Shown: positions 18,339 through 27,735, counted from the stretch's first letter. The stretch: DNA of 64,000 nt from Marinoscillum sp965229915 (GCF_965229915.1 NZ_CBDDJZ010000001.1:992001-1056000), one strand, 5' to 3'. Translations and numbers: made by a program. The notes: generated by a model not told the origin, from the letters alone.

Positions 18339-18974
18339 CTAGTTAGCCGCTACTTGCACACCTTGTAGTTCAGTGATTTCCAGGTATTGCAGTTCATCGA
18401 GGATCAGCTCCAGGGTTTCCTGTGTATGGACGGGTTCCACGGGATTTTCAAACAACTCTGACATCTGCGAGTAGATCAGTACCTCATGTCCGCGCTCGGC
18501 ACCATCAGCTATGAGGAGCGCTTTTTTCAATATGTACATGGCATTACCTATACTTTCCTTCATATCATAGTACTGCTCTTCCTTTAGTGATACCGTAGCA
18601 CTGTGCACCTGCATATAGGTTAGTGCGATGAGCATCTTGGTGCAAGTCTCATTTAATCGTGAATTGGATATTGTCTGGGGGGAGTTGAGCAAAGCCATAA
18701 TATCAGGAAGACTGACTTCCAGTAACTCGAGTGACTTTTTGTGCGTAATCTCTTCTTTCAGAATCATCGTTTTCCGCACGGCACTTTCCAGCTCATCCAG
18801 TGAACGCTCCTGCTCTTTTCCATCATAGTAGTTATAGCTATTGACTAAATGAATGACCGGCTCCATGGCTATGCCATTCAGTGCCAGCGGCTCGTATTGC
18901 CATTTCATAGCGTCCACCAGATAAAGCATGGCAGTTATAGAAAGGATAAAAATGAGGTATCTAGTCAGCTTCAT
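18339..18974 (-). CDS. hypothetical envelope protein
   Basis: 211 aa from the ATG at 18974 (a TTG nine bases upstream is less likely). One N-terminal hydrophobic segment (LTRYLIFILSITAMLYLVDAM) and an all-helical remainder rich in Leu and Glu. It overlaps the end of the upstream gene by 14 bp, so both are on one transcript. No domain recognised. Confidence 0.75.
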   Translation of the reverse strand: MKLTRYLIFILSITAMLYLVDAMKWQYEPLALNGIAMEPVIHLVNSYNYYDGKEQERSLDELESAVRKTMILKEEITHKKSLELLEVSLPDIMALLNSPQTISNSRLNETCTKMLIALTYMQVHSATVSLKEEQYYDMKESIGNAMYILKKALLIADGAERGHEVLIYSQMSELFENPVEPVHTQETLELILDELQYLEITELQGVQVAAN

Positions 18975-19542
18975 TTTGTGCAAGTATTTTGATTTCTCTC
19001 AATTGATCCGGATGAATGTGGTGTACGTGCTCATCAATTGACTCGATCTTATTGGTGAGGTGCTTGATGTATTTGGTGAGCCTGGTTTCCAGCATCATCA
19101 CCTGGCCATCGTAAGAATAGGCTCCTACTTCACCTTTCAATGCCTCCGTATTGGCTTCCAGATCGTTTCTAGTGAGGCAGCTTTCTTTCAAAAAGTCAAT
19201 AAATGCACGAACGCCATATTCCTCTTCGAATTCGTAAATGTCTTTCAGTGTTTTCTTGAATTCCCGACTGGATACTTCTAATCCCGATGTGGGGTCCAGC
19301 ATCATGTCCAGCACCAATGAATCCAGATGATGCACAGTGCTCAACACCTCCACGGTCTCCTTTCTGAAGTCTGGGCTAGCGCAGAAGTCTCCGAGCCCCG
19401 AATAGGTGATTAGCTCGTCACTAATTGTTTGCCACCGGTAGGTCAGTCTATCAAACTCTTGCTCGATACTCACCACTGGTTGTTGGGCAAATAGTAGCTG
19501 AGTAGCAAACAGCATTGATCCGAATAGAAGTGCTTTTTTCAT
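18961..19542 (-). CDS. hypothetical secreted helical protein
   Basis: 193 aa. A clear signal peptide (KKALLFGSMLFATQLLFAQ, cleavage near residue 20) precedes a mainly alpha-helical, acidic domain with a HVHHIHPDQLREIKIL tail. It forms a two-gene unit with the overlapping downstream membrane-anchored protein. I do not recognise the family; a periplasmic partner role is inference. Confidence 0.75.
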   Translation of the reverse strand: MKKALLFGSMLFATQLLFAQQPVVSIEQEFDRLTYRWQTISDELITYSGLGDFCASPDFRKETVEVLSTVHHLDSLVLDMMLDPTSGLEVSSREFKKTLKDIYEFEEEYGVRAFIDFLKESCLTRNDLEANTEALKGEVGAYSYDGQVMMLETRLTKYIKHLTNKIESIDEHVHHIHPDQLREIKILAQNEAD

Positions 19543-19677
19543 ACCTTACAAAATTCTAACAATCGTCGCTTCCGTTGATTCTAAGAATTTTGGTAAATGC
19601 TACTCCGTATTTTTTCGGAAGTCCCCACTTAGTAAATTCATCCTCCTCCCAAATCAGAAAAAGGACATTCAACCAAG

Positions 19678-19695
19678 TCAGCTTCGTTAAGCTGA
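19678..19695 (+). promoter_or_regulatory. hairpin in leader of the GTG-start gene
   Basis: TCAGCTTCGTTAAGCTGA is a perfect 7-bp stem with a CGTT loop, 22 bp upstream of the GTG at 19718, followed by AGATTTT. It may be a leader structure or a weak terminator for read-through from upstream. Confidence 0.3.
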
Positions 19696-19717
19696 AGATT
19701 TTAGCGATACTTGTGAT

Positions 19718-20257
19718 GTGCTAAACCGTATCTCTGTCGCTACTATTCTGTTGGTTGCACTAGCCAGCCCACTGCTAGTCGGGTTCGTCACTACGAAGAT
19801 CGAACTGGCTATGGTGCGCAAAGAAGTAAAGCACCAGATGATGGCGGGTATCTCCAAAGAAAAGCTCACACTCATTTCCACCACTCCGGCTACAGCAAAC
19901 CAGCTAGACTGGGAACACTCCCGAGAGTTTGCGTACCAACAGGAAATGTACGATGTGGTTTACACCGAAGTAATGGGTGATACCACTCACTATTGGTGCT
20001 GGAAAGACGACAAAGAATCCAGACTCAATCAGGAACTGGCCAGACTCCTGCACCAGGACAGTAGACAAGAGCGCCAGCACAAGCGCTCTGCACAGCTGTT
20101 GGTCTTGTACAAGTCACTTTATTATCAAAAATCAGACAGGTTTAAACTCCATTGTTTCAAACCAAATCATTCGAATACTGCTACTCAAGATCAAAGAGCA
20201 TACCTCTCTCCCATTAGGCCAATTGACACACCGCCCCCGCAGGTTCAGCACACATAA
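19718..20257 (+). CDS. conserved hypothetical protein upstream of TonB receptor
   Basis: 179 aa, beginning with GTG; the frame is closed by a TAA at 19688 and there is no in-frame ATG that would keep the hydrophobic N-terminus. Residues ~5-25 form a signal or anchor helix. The middle carries the segment EFAYQQEMYDVV followed by THYWCWKDDKE, and the C-terminus is basic and ends in a PPPQ motif. Proteins with this layout commonly sit directly before TonB receptors in Bacteroidota (from memory), here 46 bp before one. Probably an accessory factor for metal or heme uptake (inference). Confidence 0.72.
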   Translation: MLNRISVATILLVALASPLLVGFVTTKIELAMVRKEVKHQMMAGISKEKLTLISTTPATANQLDWEHSREFAYQQEMYDVVYTEVMGDTTHYWCWKDDKESRLNQELARLLHQDSRQERQHKRSAQLLVLYKSLYYQKSDRFKLHCFKPNHSNTATQDQRAYLSPIRPIDTPPPQVQHT

Positions 20258-20303
20258 TCCCACACATTTTTTGTATTACTGACCACTACTTATAATCATT
20301 CTA

Positions 20304-22709
20304 ATGAAATCAATTGTATTTATAGGAATGCTTTTGGGTGGCTTATCGATGCTGTATGGCCAAACGGTAACGGTTACTGATGAAGTAACCAACGAACCCG
20401 TGGAAATGGCCATCCTGATGAGCAATTCACCTAAGGCATACGCCACTACTAACAATAAGGGACAAGCTGCCATAGACGGATTTCGAAACGCCAGTCAAAT
20501 TGAATGTTATGCATATGGCTACAAGCGTAAGACCATTAGCTACCAGGAAATCTCTGATCAAAACTTTGAGATCATCCTGAGTCAGGTCAATATCAATCTG
20601 GATGAAATAGTCATAGCAGCCAGCCGATGGAAACAAAGTTCTGGAAAAGTGCCCTCCAAACTAGCTGACATCACACCAAAAGACATTGCCCTCCAAAACC
20701 CACAAACAGCTGCAGACCTACTTGGCCTCAGCGGCAAAGTGTTCATTCAAAAAAGCCAACAGGGAGGCGGTAGCCCGATGATTCGCGGCTTTGCAACAAA
20801 CAGACTGCTCTATACGGTAGATGGCGTGCGCATGAATACTGCGATCTTTAGAGGTGGCAACCTCCAAAATGTGATCAATCTGGATCCATTCGCAGTAGAA
20901 AACACCGAAGTGCTCTTTGGACCTGGCTCGGTTATTTATGGAAGTGACGCTATCGGTGGAGTGATGAGCTTCCAGACCTTGAGGCCGCAGCTATCTCTGG
21001 ATGATCAGCCATTTGTGTTCGGAAAGGCCGTGGCAAGATACTCCTCGGCCAACCAGGAACAAACAGGTCACTTTGACGTAGGTTACGGTTGGCAAAAATG
21101 GGCCTTCGTCACCTCCTTTAGTTCTTGGGATTATGAACATCTGCGGCAAGGTAGTCACGGACCCGATGACTACCTGAAACCCTACTATGTACAGCGAATA
21201 GACAGTGTAGATCGTGTAATCACCCAGGATGACCCACTACTGCAGATCCCATCAGCCTACTCACAGAAAAATCTCATGCAGAAGGTGCGTTTCCAGCCCA
21301 ACAGCGATTGGGATTTCGAATATGGCTTTCACTTCTCGGAAACTTCTTCTTATGGTCGGTATGACCGCCACAATAGGGTCAGGAATGGTACCGCCCGATA
21401 TGCCGAGTGGAACTATGGCCCACAAAAGTGGCTGATGAACAACCTGAGCATCTCTCACTATCAGACCAATGCGCTCTACGATCAATTGACTATACGTCTG
21501 GCTCAGCAACAGTTTGAAGAAAGTAGGATCGACAGGTCTCTGAACAGCAGTACCAGAAGCATACGAGAGGAAGAGGTATGGGCTTATAGTGCGAATGCAG
21601 ACATGGTCAAAGCAATGAGCAATTCCAACACGCTCTACTACGGTGTAGAGTATGTCAAAAATGATGTGAACTCCGCTGGTGTAGATGAAGATCTGTCTAC
21701 TGGCACAAGTGCGGAAGGACCGGCCAGATATCCTGAGGCAATCTGGCAATCACTGGCATTCTATCTCAACAACGAGTGGCAGGTTTCTTCGAAAACAACC
21801 CTCCAGGCCGGTATTCGCTACAACCAGTTCCTGCTCGATGCTACCTTCGACACGCAGTTCTACCCTTTTCCTTTTGACAAAGCTTCCATTAACGATGGCG
21901 CACTCACCGGTAGCGTAGGTGCCGTCCTGCGCCCTTCAGAATCACTCATCGTACGAGTCAACGCGGGTTCAGCATTCCGATCACCCAATATAGATGATGT
22001 GGGAAAAGTATTTGATAGTGAGCCGGGTGCCGTAGTAGTTCCCAACCCGGATCTGGAGGCGGAGTATGCCTACAATCTGGACCTGGGAGTGGCCAAAGTA
22101 TTTTCCGATCGTCTAAAGCTGGATGTAACAGGCTATTACACACTTCTCAATAATGCTCTGGTAAGAAGGGATTTTTCACTCAATGGTCAGGACAGCATAC
22201 TCTATGATGGCGAACTAAGCCGCGTACAGGCCATCCAAAATGCAGCCAAAGCCAATGCATACGGAGTCCAAATCGGCCTAAATCTCAAACTGTTGAATGG
22301 ATTTCGGTTCACCAGCGACTACAATTTCCAGCGTGGAGAAGAAGAGCTGGATGACGGGTCTACCAGTAGGTCTCGTCACGCCGCTCCATGGTTTGGGGTA
22401 AGTCGACTTACCTATGAGCATGAGCAGCTACAGGTACAGCTCTACGCTCAATACCAGGTCGAACGTGTGCATGAAGAGCTGCCAGTAACTGAGCAGGAGA
22501 AGGATGAAATCTATGCACTGGATGACAATGGAGAAACCTACGCACCAGCGTGGTACACGCTCAACCTCAAAGGTCAGTACGACCTTTCGGATCACCTGTC
22601 CGTAACAGCTGGGATGGAAAACCTCACCGATCAACGGTACCGACCGTACAGCTCGGGTATATCGGGAGCAGGTAGGAATTTTATACTATCGCTTACTGCC
22701 AGGTTTTGA
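20304..22709 (+). CDS. TonB-dependent outer-membrane receptor, heme/hemoglobin-type
   Basis: 801 aa. A signal peptide (to ~YGQ at 20) is followed by a carboxypeptidase-regulatory-like domain (20-95), plug domain (~105-225) with the highly conserved SPMIRGFATNRLLYTVDGVRM and GPGSVIYGSDAIGGV segments, and a 22-strand-type barrel ending in FILSLTARF. The plug sequence resembles HmuR/HutA-like heme receptors, so heme or another iron complex is the likely cargo; this is family inference. Complete in the window, with its small partner gene upstream. Confidence 0.92.
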   Translation: MKSIVFIGMLLGGLSMLYGQTVTVTDEVTNEPVEMAILMSNSPKAYATTNNKGQAAIDGFRNASQIECYAYGYKRKTISYQEISDQNFEIILSQVNINLDEIVIAASRWKQSSGKVPSKLADITPKDIALQNPQTAADLLGLSGKVFIQKSQQGGGSPMIRGFATNRLLYTVDGVRMNTAIFRGGNLQNVINLDPFAVENTEVLFGPGSVIYGSDAIGGVMSFQTLRPQLSLDDQPFVFGKAVARYSSANQEQTGHFDVGYGWQKWAFVTSFSSWDYEHLRQGSHGPDDYLKPYYVQRIDSVDRVITQDDPLLQIPSAYSQKNLMQKVRFQPNSDWDFEYGFHFSETSSYGRYDRHNRVRNGTARYAEWNYGPQKWLMNNLSISHYQTNALYDQLTIRLAQQQFEESRIDRSLNSSTRSIREEEVWAYSANADMVKAMSNSNTLYYGVEYVKNDVNSAGVDEDLSTGTSAEGPARYPEAIWQSLAFYLNNEWQVSSKTTLQAGIRYNQFLLDATFDTQFYPFPFDKASINDGALTGSVGAVLRPSESLIVRVNAGSAFRSPNIDDVGKVFDSEPGAVVVPNPDLEAEYAYNLDLGVAKVFSDRLKLDVTGYYTLLNNALVRRDFSLNGQDSILYDGELSRVQAIQNAAKANAYGVQIGLNLKLLNGFRFTSDYNFQRGEEELDDGSTSRSRHAAPWFGVSRLTYEHEQLQVQLYAQYQVERVHEELPVTEQEKDEIYALDDNGETYAPAWYTLNLKGQYDLSDHLSVTAGMENLTDQRYRPYSSGISGAGRNFILSLTARF

Positions 22710-22718
22710 AAGCACACC

Positions 22719-22828
22719 GGCACTGTCTCTAGCTACTTATTCGTACATAGTTACCTTGAAACTCACAGATTATTCAATGGAAGATATTTTGAGAGTCCAA
22801 CCTACGAATAACCCCTGGAGACAGTGCC
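22719..22828. repeat. 110-bp imperfect palindrome
   Basis: Outer arms GGCACTGTCTC (22719-22729) and GAGACAGTGCC (22818-22828) are perfect inverts and extend by three more pairs. Inner arms TTATTCGTA (22737-22745) and TACGAATAA (22803-22811) are also perfect. The whole folds as one long hairpin between the TonB receptor stop and the next gene, followed by a pyrimidine-rich tract (CCCTTCTTTC). It may act as terminator, RNA element or a relic of a small mobile element. Confidence 0.6.
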
Positions 22829-22959
22829 CTTCTTTCATAACGGCTTCCAGATTGATTACCAAATTTTCCCTGATCATCAGTCATATTCCAAACCGTGTTG
22901 GCAGGTAACTATAGCTGGTCTAATGTTGCCATGAAACTAATACTATCATCACTCAAAAT

Positions 22960-23367
22960 ATGACAGATATCTACAACGTACCGGAGGTAGTTGAGACACT
23001 ACACGACGGCAAAATCATCCATGTAATCTGGAAGAAACTCTACAAGGCAGAGCACATCTATGGCAGCTGTGAGGCCCAGCTAAAAGAAGTGCAGGCCGGA
23101 AATGCAGAGCTAGTCATCATAGACATGCTCAATGCTGCAGGCACACCGCCTACAGAATGTCAAACATGGTTTGGCAATGTGCTCTTTCCAGGATTTAAGA
23201 AAAACCCGAACTTCAAGGGACTGATCAATGTACTGCCGGATAGTGCCATCATCAAAATGGGTGCGAACCGATGGAAAAAAACCGCAGCAACAAGCGATAT
23301 GGGATTTGAAGTGTACGAAACTGGTAGTGCTGAGGCCGCCAAAGAACTAGCCAGTCAACTGGTTTAA
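22960..23367 (+). CDS. hypothetical cytosolic protein, possibly SpoIIAA/STAS-like
   Basis: 135 aa without signal peptide. Alternating beta and alpha segments (KIIHVIWKKLY, AELVIIDMLNA, KGLINVLPDSAIIKMGANRW, GFEVYETGSAEAAKELASQL) resemble the SpoIIAA/STAS-like fold seen in short proteins of Cytophagales. The similarity is by pattern only. It stands alone, convergent with the lipoprotein gene that follows after 7 bp. Confidence 0.75.
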   Translation: MTDIYNVPEVVETLHDGKIIHVIWKKLYKAEHIYGSCEAQLKEVQAGNAELVIIDMLNAAGTPPTECQTWFGNVLFPGFKKNPNFKGLINVLPDSAIIKMGANRWKKTAATSDMGFEVYETGSAEAAKELASQLV

Positions 23368-23374
23368 GTCCTGA

Positions 23375-24118
23375 CTAAGGTGCGATTTGAGCACCAGCCG
23401 GCATCTCGAACAAGTCAGCAGAAGGAGCTTCCTGAGTCAATTCTATATTATTGAAAGAAGCTCCTCCTCTTACTTCCCCAATCGAGTCGTTTTTATAAGC
23501 ATGCCACTCCAATTGCGTAGGGAGCTTCAATCCTGAAAAGTCTTTCCAGTCAGCGTAGTGGATCAGGCTGTAGTTGTCATTTGGACCTTCTTTTCCATAA
23601 GTCACCGTGTACATCAGCCACTTCATTTGATAGGATGATGGATCATACCACAAGATGTAATTGTCATCTGGTGAATCTCCCACATCACTTTTATAAGAAA
23701 CCTTAATCCCCTCCAGTTGCTCCCCCTGAAAGTCTCTGGAGTCCACCGGCTCATAGGTTATTCCCGGATCTCCCAGTACAAAAGGCATGGCGAAGAAGTA
23801 AAAGTACAGGTTGTGATAAAAACGTGCTCGACTCACATCGGCGGTATCGGGGGTCACCCAGACGTTGGTTCCGTCAAATCCAATCGTCCGATCCTTCCCA
23901 GTGATCAATACTTTTCGATCCTTCAAAGAAATGACCTGCTTTTCTCCCTCCAATTCATAGGAAAGAGTATTCATTTCGGACCATCGTTGGTAACCACCAT
24001 GGGCGTCCAGGATAGCTGTCATCGTTTTCGTATGATGATCAGGAGCACTGTATGCACTTTCTTTTTTGGCTGGCTGACAAGCTAAAGTCAACAAAGGTAT
24101 CCAAAGGAGTTTTTTCAT
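23375..24118 (-). CDS. DUF6503-like lipoprotein
   Basis: 247 aa from the ATG at 24118. Signal sequence ends in LLTLAC, an acceptable lipobox, so it is probably an outer-membrane lipoprotein. The mature part has the pattern AHGGYQRWSEMNTLSYELEG near the N-terminus and long beta strands, as in DUF6503/LolA-like proteins. The section PFVLGDPGITYEP...NYILWYDPSSYQMKWL parallels the protein at 3932-4633. Single gene; function unknown. Confidence 0.8.
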   Translation of the reverse strand: MKKLLWIPLLTLACQPAKKESAYSAPDHHTKTMTAILDAHGGYQRWSEMNTLSYELEGEKQVISLKDRKVLITGKDRTIGFDGTNVWVTPDTADVSRARFYHNLYFYFFAMPFVLGDPGITYEPVDSRDFQGEQLEGIKVSYKSDVGDSPDDNYILWYDPSSYQMKWLMYTVTYGKEGPNDNYSLIHYADWKDFSGLKLPTQLEWHAYKNDSIGEVRGGASFNNIELTQEAPSADLFEMPAGAQIAP

Positions 24119-24214
24119 GAACAAGCTATTTTGTCAAACGAAGATATGTCAGTCCATCCCATTAGCAGATGAATACCCTTTCGATTCACTCCATAGGTCG
24201 GGTCTGCTACACTT

Positions 24215-24874
24215 CTATGGGCTAAATCGAGAGTAATCCACTATGTAACTATCCGGATACCTGGTGACCAAGGTTTGCTGATGGGACTCTGCTTCTGACC
24301 GGTCTACATATTGGCCCAAAAGGACTCCGACTACTTTCTGCCCGTTGACCATCTTGGATTGAAGAATGATTTGATCCGCAGGGTACTGATCTTGCAGCTG
24401 CTCCACAAAAGACACATAGTTATCCGTCTGCGCGAAGCTCATGATTTGCACTCCATATCCACCAGGTTTGAGTCGGTTGATTTCTATTTGAAAAAACGAA
24501 TTGTTAGAAACGGGTTTAGGAGCAAGATCCTTTTGGATGATCTCCAGTGAAACTTCAATCACACCATCATTGACCATTTCGATCACCTTGGCCGCCCCAA
24601 AACTCAAATCCACTATTCGATTGTCAATGAACGGTCCCCTATCGTTTACTTTTACTTCTACTGATTGACCATTGCTCAGATTGGTTACCCGGATCATCGT
24701 ACCAAAAGGCAAAGTCCGGTGAGCTGCAGTCATCTTTTCCATGTCGTAAATCTCCCCACTTGCCGTTGGTCGTCCATGAAATTGCCCACCATAAAATGAA
24801 GCCAGACCAGTATGCTCTTGTGCGATTAACGAGAAACCTACCAGACAAAGAATGACAATTAACCAGTTTTTCAT
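24215..24874 (-). CDS. rlpA: RlpA-family septal ring protein
   Basis: 219 aa. Signal peptide to ~AQE (19), then a double-psi beta-barrel of RlpA type with GLASFYGGQFHGRPTASGE, AAHRTLPFGT and the catalytic-type VNDRGPF, then a C-terminal SPOR-like peptidoglycan-binding domain (GGYGVQIMSFAQTDNYVSFVEQL). RlpA proteins act in the periplasm as lytic transglycosylases or septal ring factors. The start overlaps the bioA stop as TGATG, so translation is coupled to the biotin genes. Confidence 0.92.
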   Translation of the reverse strand: MKNWLIVILCLVGFSLIAQEHTGLASFYGGQFHGRPTASGEIYDMEKMTAAHRTLPFGTMIRVTNLSNGQSVEVKVNDRGPFIDNRIVDLSFGAAKVIEMVNDGVIEVSLEIIQKDLAPKPVSNNSFFQIEINRLKPGGYGVQIMSFAQTDNYVSFVEQLQDQYPADQIILQSKMVNGQKVVGVLLGQYVDRSEAESHQQTLVTRYPDSYIVDYSRFSP

Positions 24875-26148
24875 CAGTGATTATTTTGAAGGTCGATAAG
24901 AAAAGAATCAATAGCCGTGTACAACTTCTGAAGTTCCTGATTGGTAATCACATAAGGGGGAATGATGTAAATCACATTGCCGAGCGGTCGGAGCAATAGA
25001 TTTCGCTCCATGAAGTAATCATAGATCCGCTCTTTGATGCTACTGGTATAGCCCGCATCTTCCGCTTTTAGCTCCACTGCCAGAATGGTGCCCCGGTGCC
25101 TGATCTCCAGCACCTGATCAGTTGGTTTAAACTGCTCAACATAGGTAGCATGACTCGCTTCTATCCTTTGGATATCTTCCTGACACTTTTTGGTCAGCAG
25201 CAACTTCATGGACGCATTGGCAGCCGCACAGGCCATTGGATTGGCCGTATACGAATGTCCATGAAAGAATGCCTTCAACCGATCAGCCACGTCGAAAACC
25301 TCCACAATGTGCTGGTTCACAGCCGTGACACCCATGGGCAAATATCCTCCGGTGATCCCTTTGGACAGGCAAAAGATGTCGGGATCATTTTGCAGGTAAT
25401 CACAAGCAAACATCTTTCCAGTGCGTCCAAAGCCAGTCATCACTTCATCGGCGATGCAAATGGTCTCATTTTCTTTAGCAATGGCGATCAACTCATCCAA
25501 TACCTCCGGTGCATACATCTGCATCCCAGCTGCTCCTTGCACCAGCGGTTCAAAAATGAATGCTGCAGTATCATCGGAAATGATTTCTTTCATTTTGGTG
25601 ATTGCCTCTTGTCCATCTCCTTGTGGAAAAGGAATGAATGCTACTTCGAAGAGAAAATCATTAAATGGTGCGCTGAAGATGTTGCGCTCCGCTACGGACA
25701 TGCTTCCAAACGTATCTCCATGATATGCGCCTTCCAAGGCGATGATCTTTCTGCGTGGCTTGTCCTGATTGTACCAATACTGAATGGCTAACTTGATAGC
25801 TACCTCCACTGAGGTACTTCCATTGTCAGAAAAGAAGATCTTGCCAATTGAATCTGGCAGTAGTTTTTTCAAGGTCTTGCTCAGGTCCACTGCCGGTTTA
25901 TGGGTAAACCCTGCAAAAATGACCTGCTCCATTTTCGCAGCCTGCCTTCCGATGGCTTTGTTGATCCTGGGATGGCTGTGCCCATGAATATTGACCCACC
26001 AACTACTAATCGCATCCATGATCTTGCGACCATCCATGGTATGAATGTACACGCCCTTGGCTTTCTTCACAGCAATCGGCTTGTTGCCGGCAAGAGGTGA
26101 AAATGGGTGCCAAATATTGGCTTGATCAGTTTGTTCCAGAAGGTTCAT
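24874..26148 (-). CDS. bioA: adenosylmethionine-8-amino-7-oxononanoate aminotransferase
   Basis: 424 aa, full length. Class-III PLP aminotransferase: it converts KAPA to DAPA in biotin synthesis using SAM as amino donor. D234 in ADEVMTGFGRTG contacts the PLP ring and K263 in LSKGITGGYLPMG forms the Schiff base. SSWWVNIHGHSHP near residue 48 is typical for BioA and separates it from ornithine-type enzymes. It overlaps bioD by 4 bp (ATGA) and precedes rlpA. Confidence 0.96.
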   Translation of the reverse strand: MNLLEQTDQANIWHPFSPLAGNKPIAVKKAKGVYIHTMDGRKIMDAISSWWVNIHGHSHPRINKAIGRQAAKMEQVIFAGFTHKPAVDLSKTLKKLLPDSIGKIFFSDNGSTSVEVAIKLAIQYWYNQDKPRRKIIALEGAYHGDTFGSMSVAERNIFSAPFNDFLFEVAFIPFPQGDGQEAITKMKEIISDDTAAFIFEPLVQGAAGMQMYAPEVLDELIAIAKENETICIADEVMTGFGRTGKMFACDYLQNDPDIFCLSKGITGGYLPMGVTAVNQHIVEVFDVADRLKAFFHGHSYTANPMACAAANASMKLLLTKKCQEDIQRIEASHATYVEQFKPTDQVLEIRHRGTILAVELKAEDAGYTSSIKERIYDYFMERNLLLRPLGNVIYIIPPYVITNQELQKLYTAIDSFLIDLQNNH

Positions 26149-26753
26149 GACCAGTTGTCTTTTAGTAATTGAGCATAGTGTTTGACTACTTGCTGATCCA
26201 CTTTGTTCAGTTTGGGGATGCGCAGCAAAACATTTAAACCGGTATGCAGCTCAATAATGCGCTCACTATCCGGATTGGACTCGCCATTAAAAATGAGGCC
26301 TTTGATTTTGAGTCCTCTCGTTTTGAGTAACTCGTAGGTGAGCAAGGTATGGTTGATGTTTCCCAAGTAGAGATTGGAGACCAGAATAACCTCACAAGGA
26401 ATACGCTGGGCTATGTCAATGACCATATCCTCGTCATTCAGCGGCACCAACACTCCTCCAGCCCCCTCTATCACCAGATCTCGGTTAGATACTGGCGGAA
26501 TAATCTCTTCCAACTTGATTTCCACTCCATCAATCTTGGCCGATGCATGTGGAGATGCGGGTGTTTTGAGCAGATAAGCTTCTTTGAAAAACTGGCTTTG
26601 TTCATTGGATACCAGCCGCATGACCTCCTCTGTATCTCTGGGTTGGCCGGACTGAATGGGTTTCCAGTAGTTAGCCTCCAGCATTTCTGTGAGGATGGCA
26701 CTCACCAGAGTTTTTCCGCTATCGGTATCAATAGCTGTCACAAAATAATTCAT
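26145..26753 (-). CDS. bioD: dethiobiotin synthase
   Basis: 202 aa. ATP-dependent closure of DAPA to dethiobiotin. The P-loop reads TAIDTDSGKT (residues 6-15), with Ala where most BioD have Gly (TGTDTxxGKT); K14 and T15 are kept. IEGAGGVLVPLN carries the Glu-Gly motif of the diaminopelargonate site. First gene of bioD-bioA-rlpA. bioF is present at 42963-44069; bioB and bioC are not in the window. Confidence 0.95.
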   Translation of the reverse strand: MNYFVTAIDTDSGKTLVSAILTEMLEANYWKPIQSGQPRDTEEVMRLVSNEQSQFFKEAYLLKTPASPHASAKIDGVEIKLEEIIPPVSNRDLVIEGAGGVLVPLNDEDMVIDIAQRIPCEVILVSNLYLGNINHTLLTYELLKTRGLKIKGLIFNGESNPDSERIIELHTGLNVLLRIPKLNKVDQQVVKHYAQLLKDNWS

Positions 26754-26848
26754 GTAGCGAAGTTATAACAGGAACATTTAAGCCACTCAAATAGTATTCA
26801 ATTGACTTTGTACATATTTGCAATCGAAGTATCAAAACAACCCGAATC

Positions 26849-27691
26849 ATGAGCAAACCAAACTGGACCACCGTTAAGGAATTTGAAGACATTACCTATA
26901 AGAAATGTGGAAGTGTAGCACGTATCGCTTTCAACAGACCAAACGTCCGCAACGCCTTCCGACCTAAAACGGTAGGTGAGCTGTATCAGGCATTTTTGGA
27001 TGCTCGTGAAGACACCAAAATCGGTGTGGTGCTCTTCTCTGGTGAAGGCCCCTCAACAAAAGACGGCAAGTGGGCATTCTGCTCAGGTGGCGACCAAAAT
27101 GCTCGCGGACACCAGGGATATGTGGACGATGATGGTATGCCTCGACTCAACATACTGGAAGTGCAGCGTCTGATTCGATTCATGCCCAAAGTGGTGATCG
27201 CCGTGGTACCGGGCTGGGCTGTAGGTGGTGGACATTCGCTCCATGTGGTCTGTGACCTGACGCTAGCTAGTAAGGAACATGCGATCTTCAAACAAACGGA
27301 TGCGGATGTCACCAGCTTCGACGGTGGCTATGGATCAGCCTACCTGGCCAAAATGGTCGGACAGAAACGCGCACGGGAAATCTTCTTTTTAGGAAGAAAC
27401 TACTCCGCACAGGATGCTTATGAAATGGGCATGGTCAACGCCGTAATCCCTCACGACGAGTTGGAAGACACAGCCTATCAGTGGGCTCTGGAAATCCTCG
27501 AAAAGTCCCCTACTTCCATCAAGATGCTCAAGTTTGCCTTTAACCTGACAGACGATGGCATGGTAGGACAACAAGTTTTTGCTGGGGAAGCCACCCGATT
27601 GGCCTACATGACCGATGAAGCGAAGGAAGGCCGAAATGCTTTTCTGGAAAAAAGGAAGCCAGACTTTTCGGACATCAAGTGGATTCCGTGA
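26849..27691 (+). CDS. menB: 1,4-dihydroxy-2-naphthoyl-CoA synthase
   Basis: 280 aa. Crotonase-fold enzyme that closes the naphthoquinone ring in menaquinone synthesis. SGGDQNARG and WAVGGGHSLHVVCDLTLAS are oxyanion-hole regions, and the C-terminal YMTDEAKEGRNAFLEKRKPDF is diagnostic. Where E. coli MenB has QTGP the sequence has QTDA, which would fit the Asp-bearing, bicarbonate-independent type (inference). It stands alone, divergent from bioD across a 95-bp gap; a TATTTG box at 26814-26821 may be part of its promoter. Confidence 0.96.
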   Translation: MSKPNWTTVKEFEDITYKKCGSVARIAFNRPNVRNAFRPKTVGELYQAFLDAREDTKIGVVLFSGEGPSTKDGKWAFCSGGDQNARGHQGYVDDDGMPRLNILEVQRLIRFMPKVVIAVVPGWAVGGGHSLHVVCDLTLASKEHAIFKQTDADVTSFDGGYGSAYLAKMVGQKRAREIFFLGRNYSAQDAYEMGMVNAVIPHDELEDTAYQWALEILEKSPTSIKMLKFAFNLTDDGMVGQQVFAGEATRLAYMTDEAKEGRNAFLEKRKPDFSDIKWIP

Positions 27692-27735
27692 TTTGGCTTG
27701 CTGAATTTCCTGCGAATATTCATTAAATTGGTGGT

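Noticed and set aside
21261..21749. 162-codon frame antisense to the TonB receptor
   Set aside because: Shadow of a conserved coding region.
22903..22921. TTGGCAGGTAACTATAGC as a sigma-54 promoter
   Set aside because: The GG to GC spacing is 12 instead of 10 bases and no activator gene or enhancer is near.
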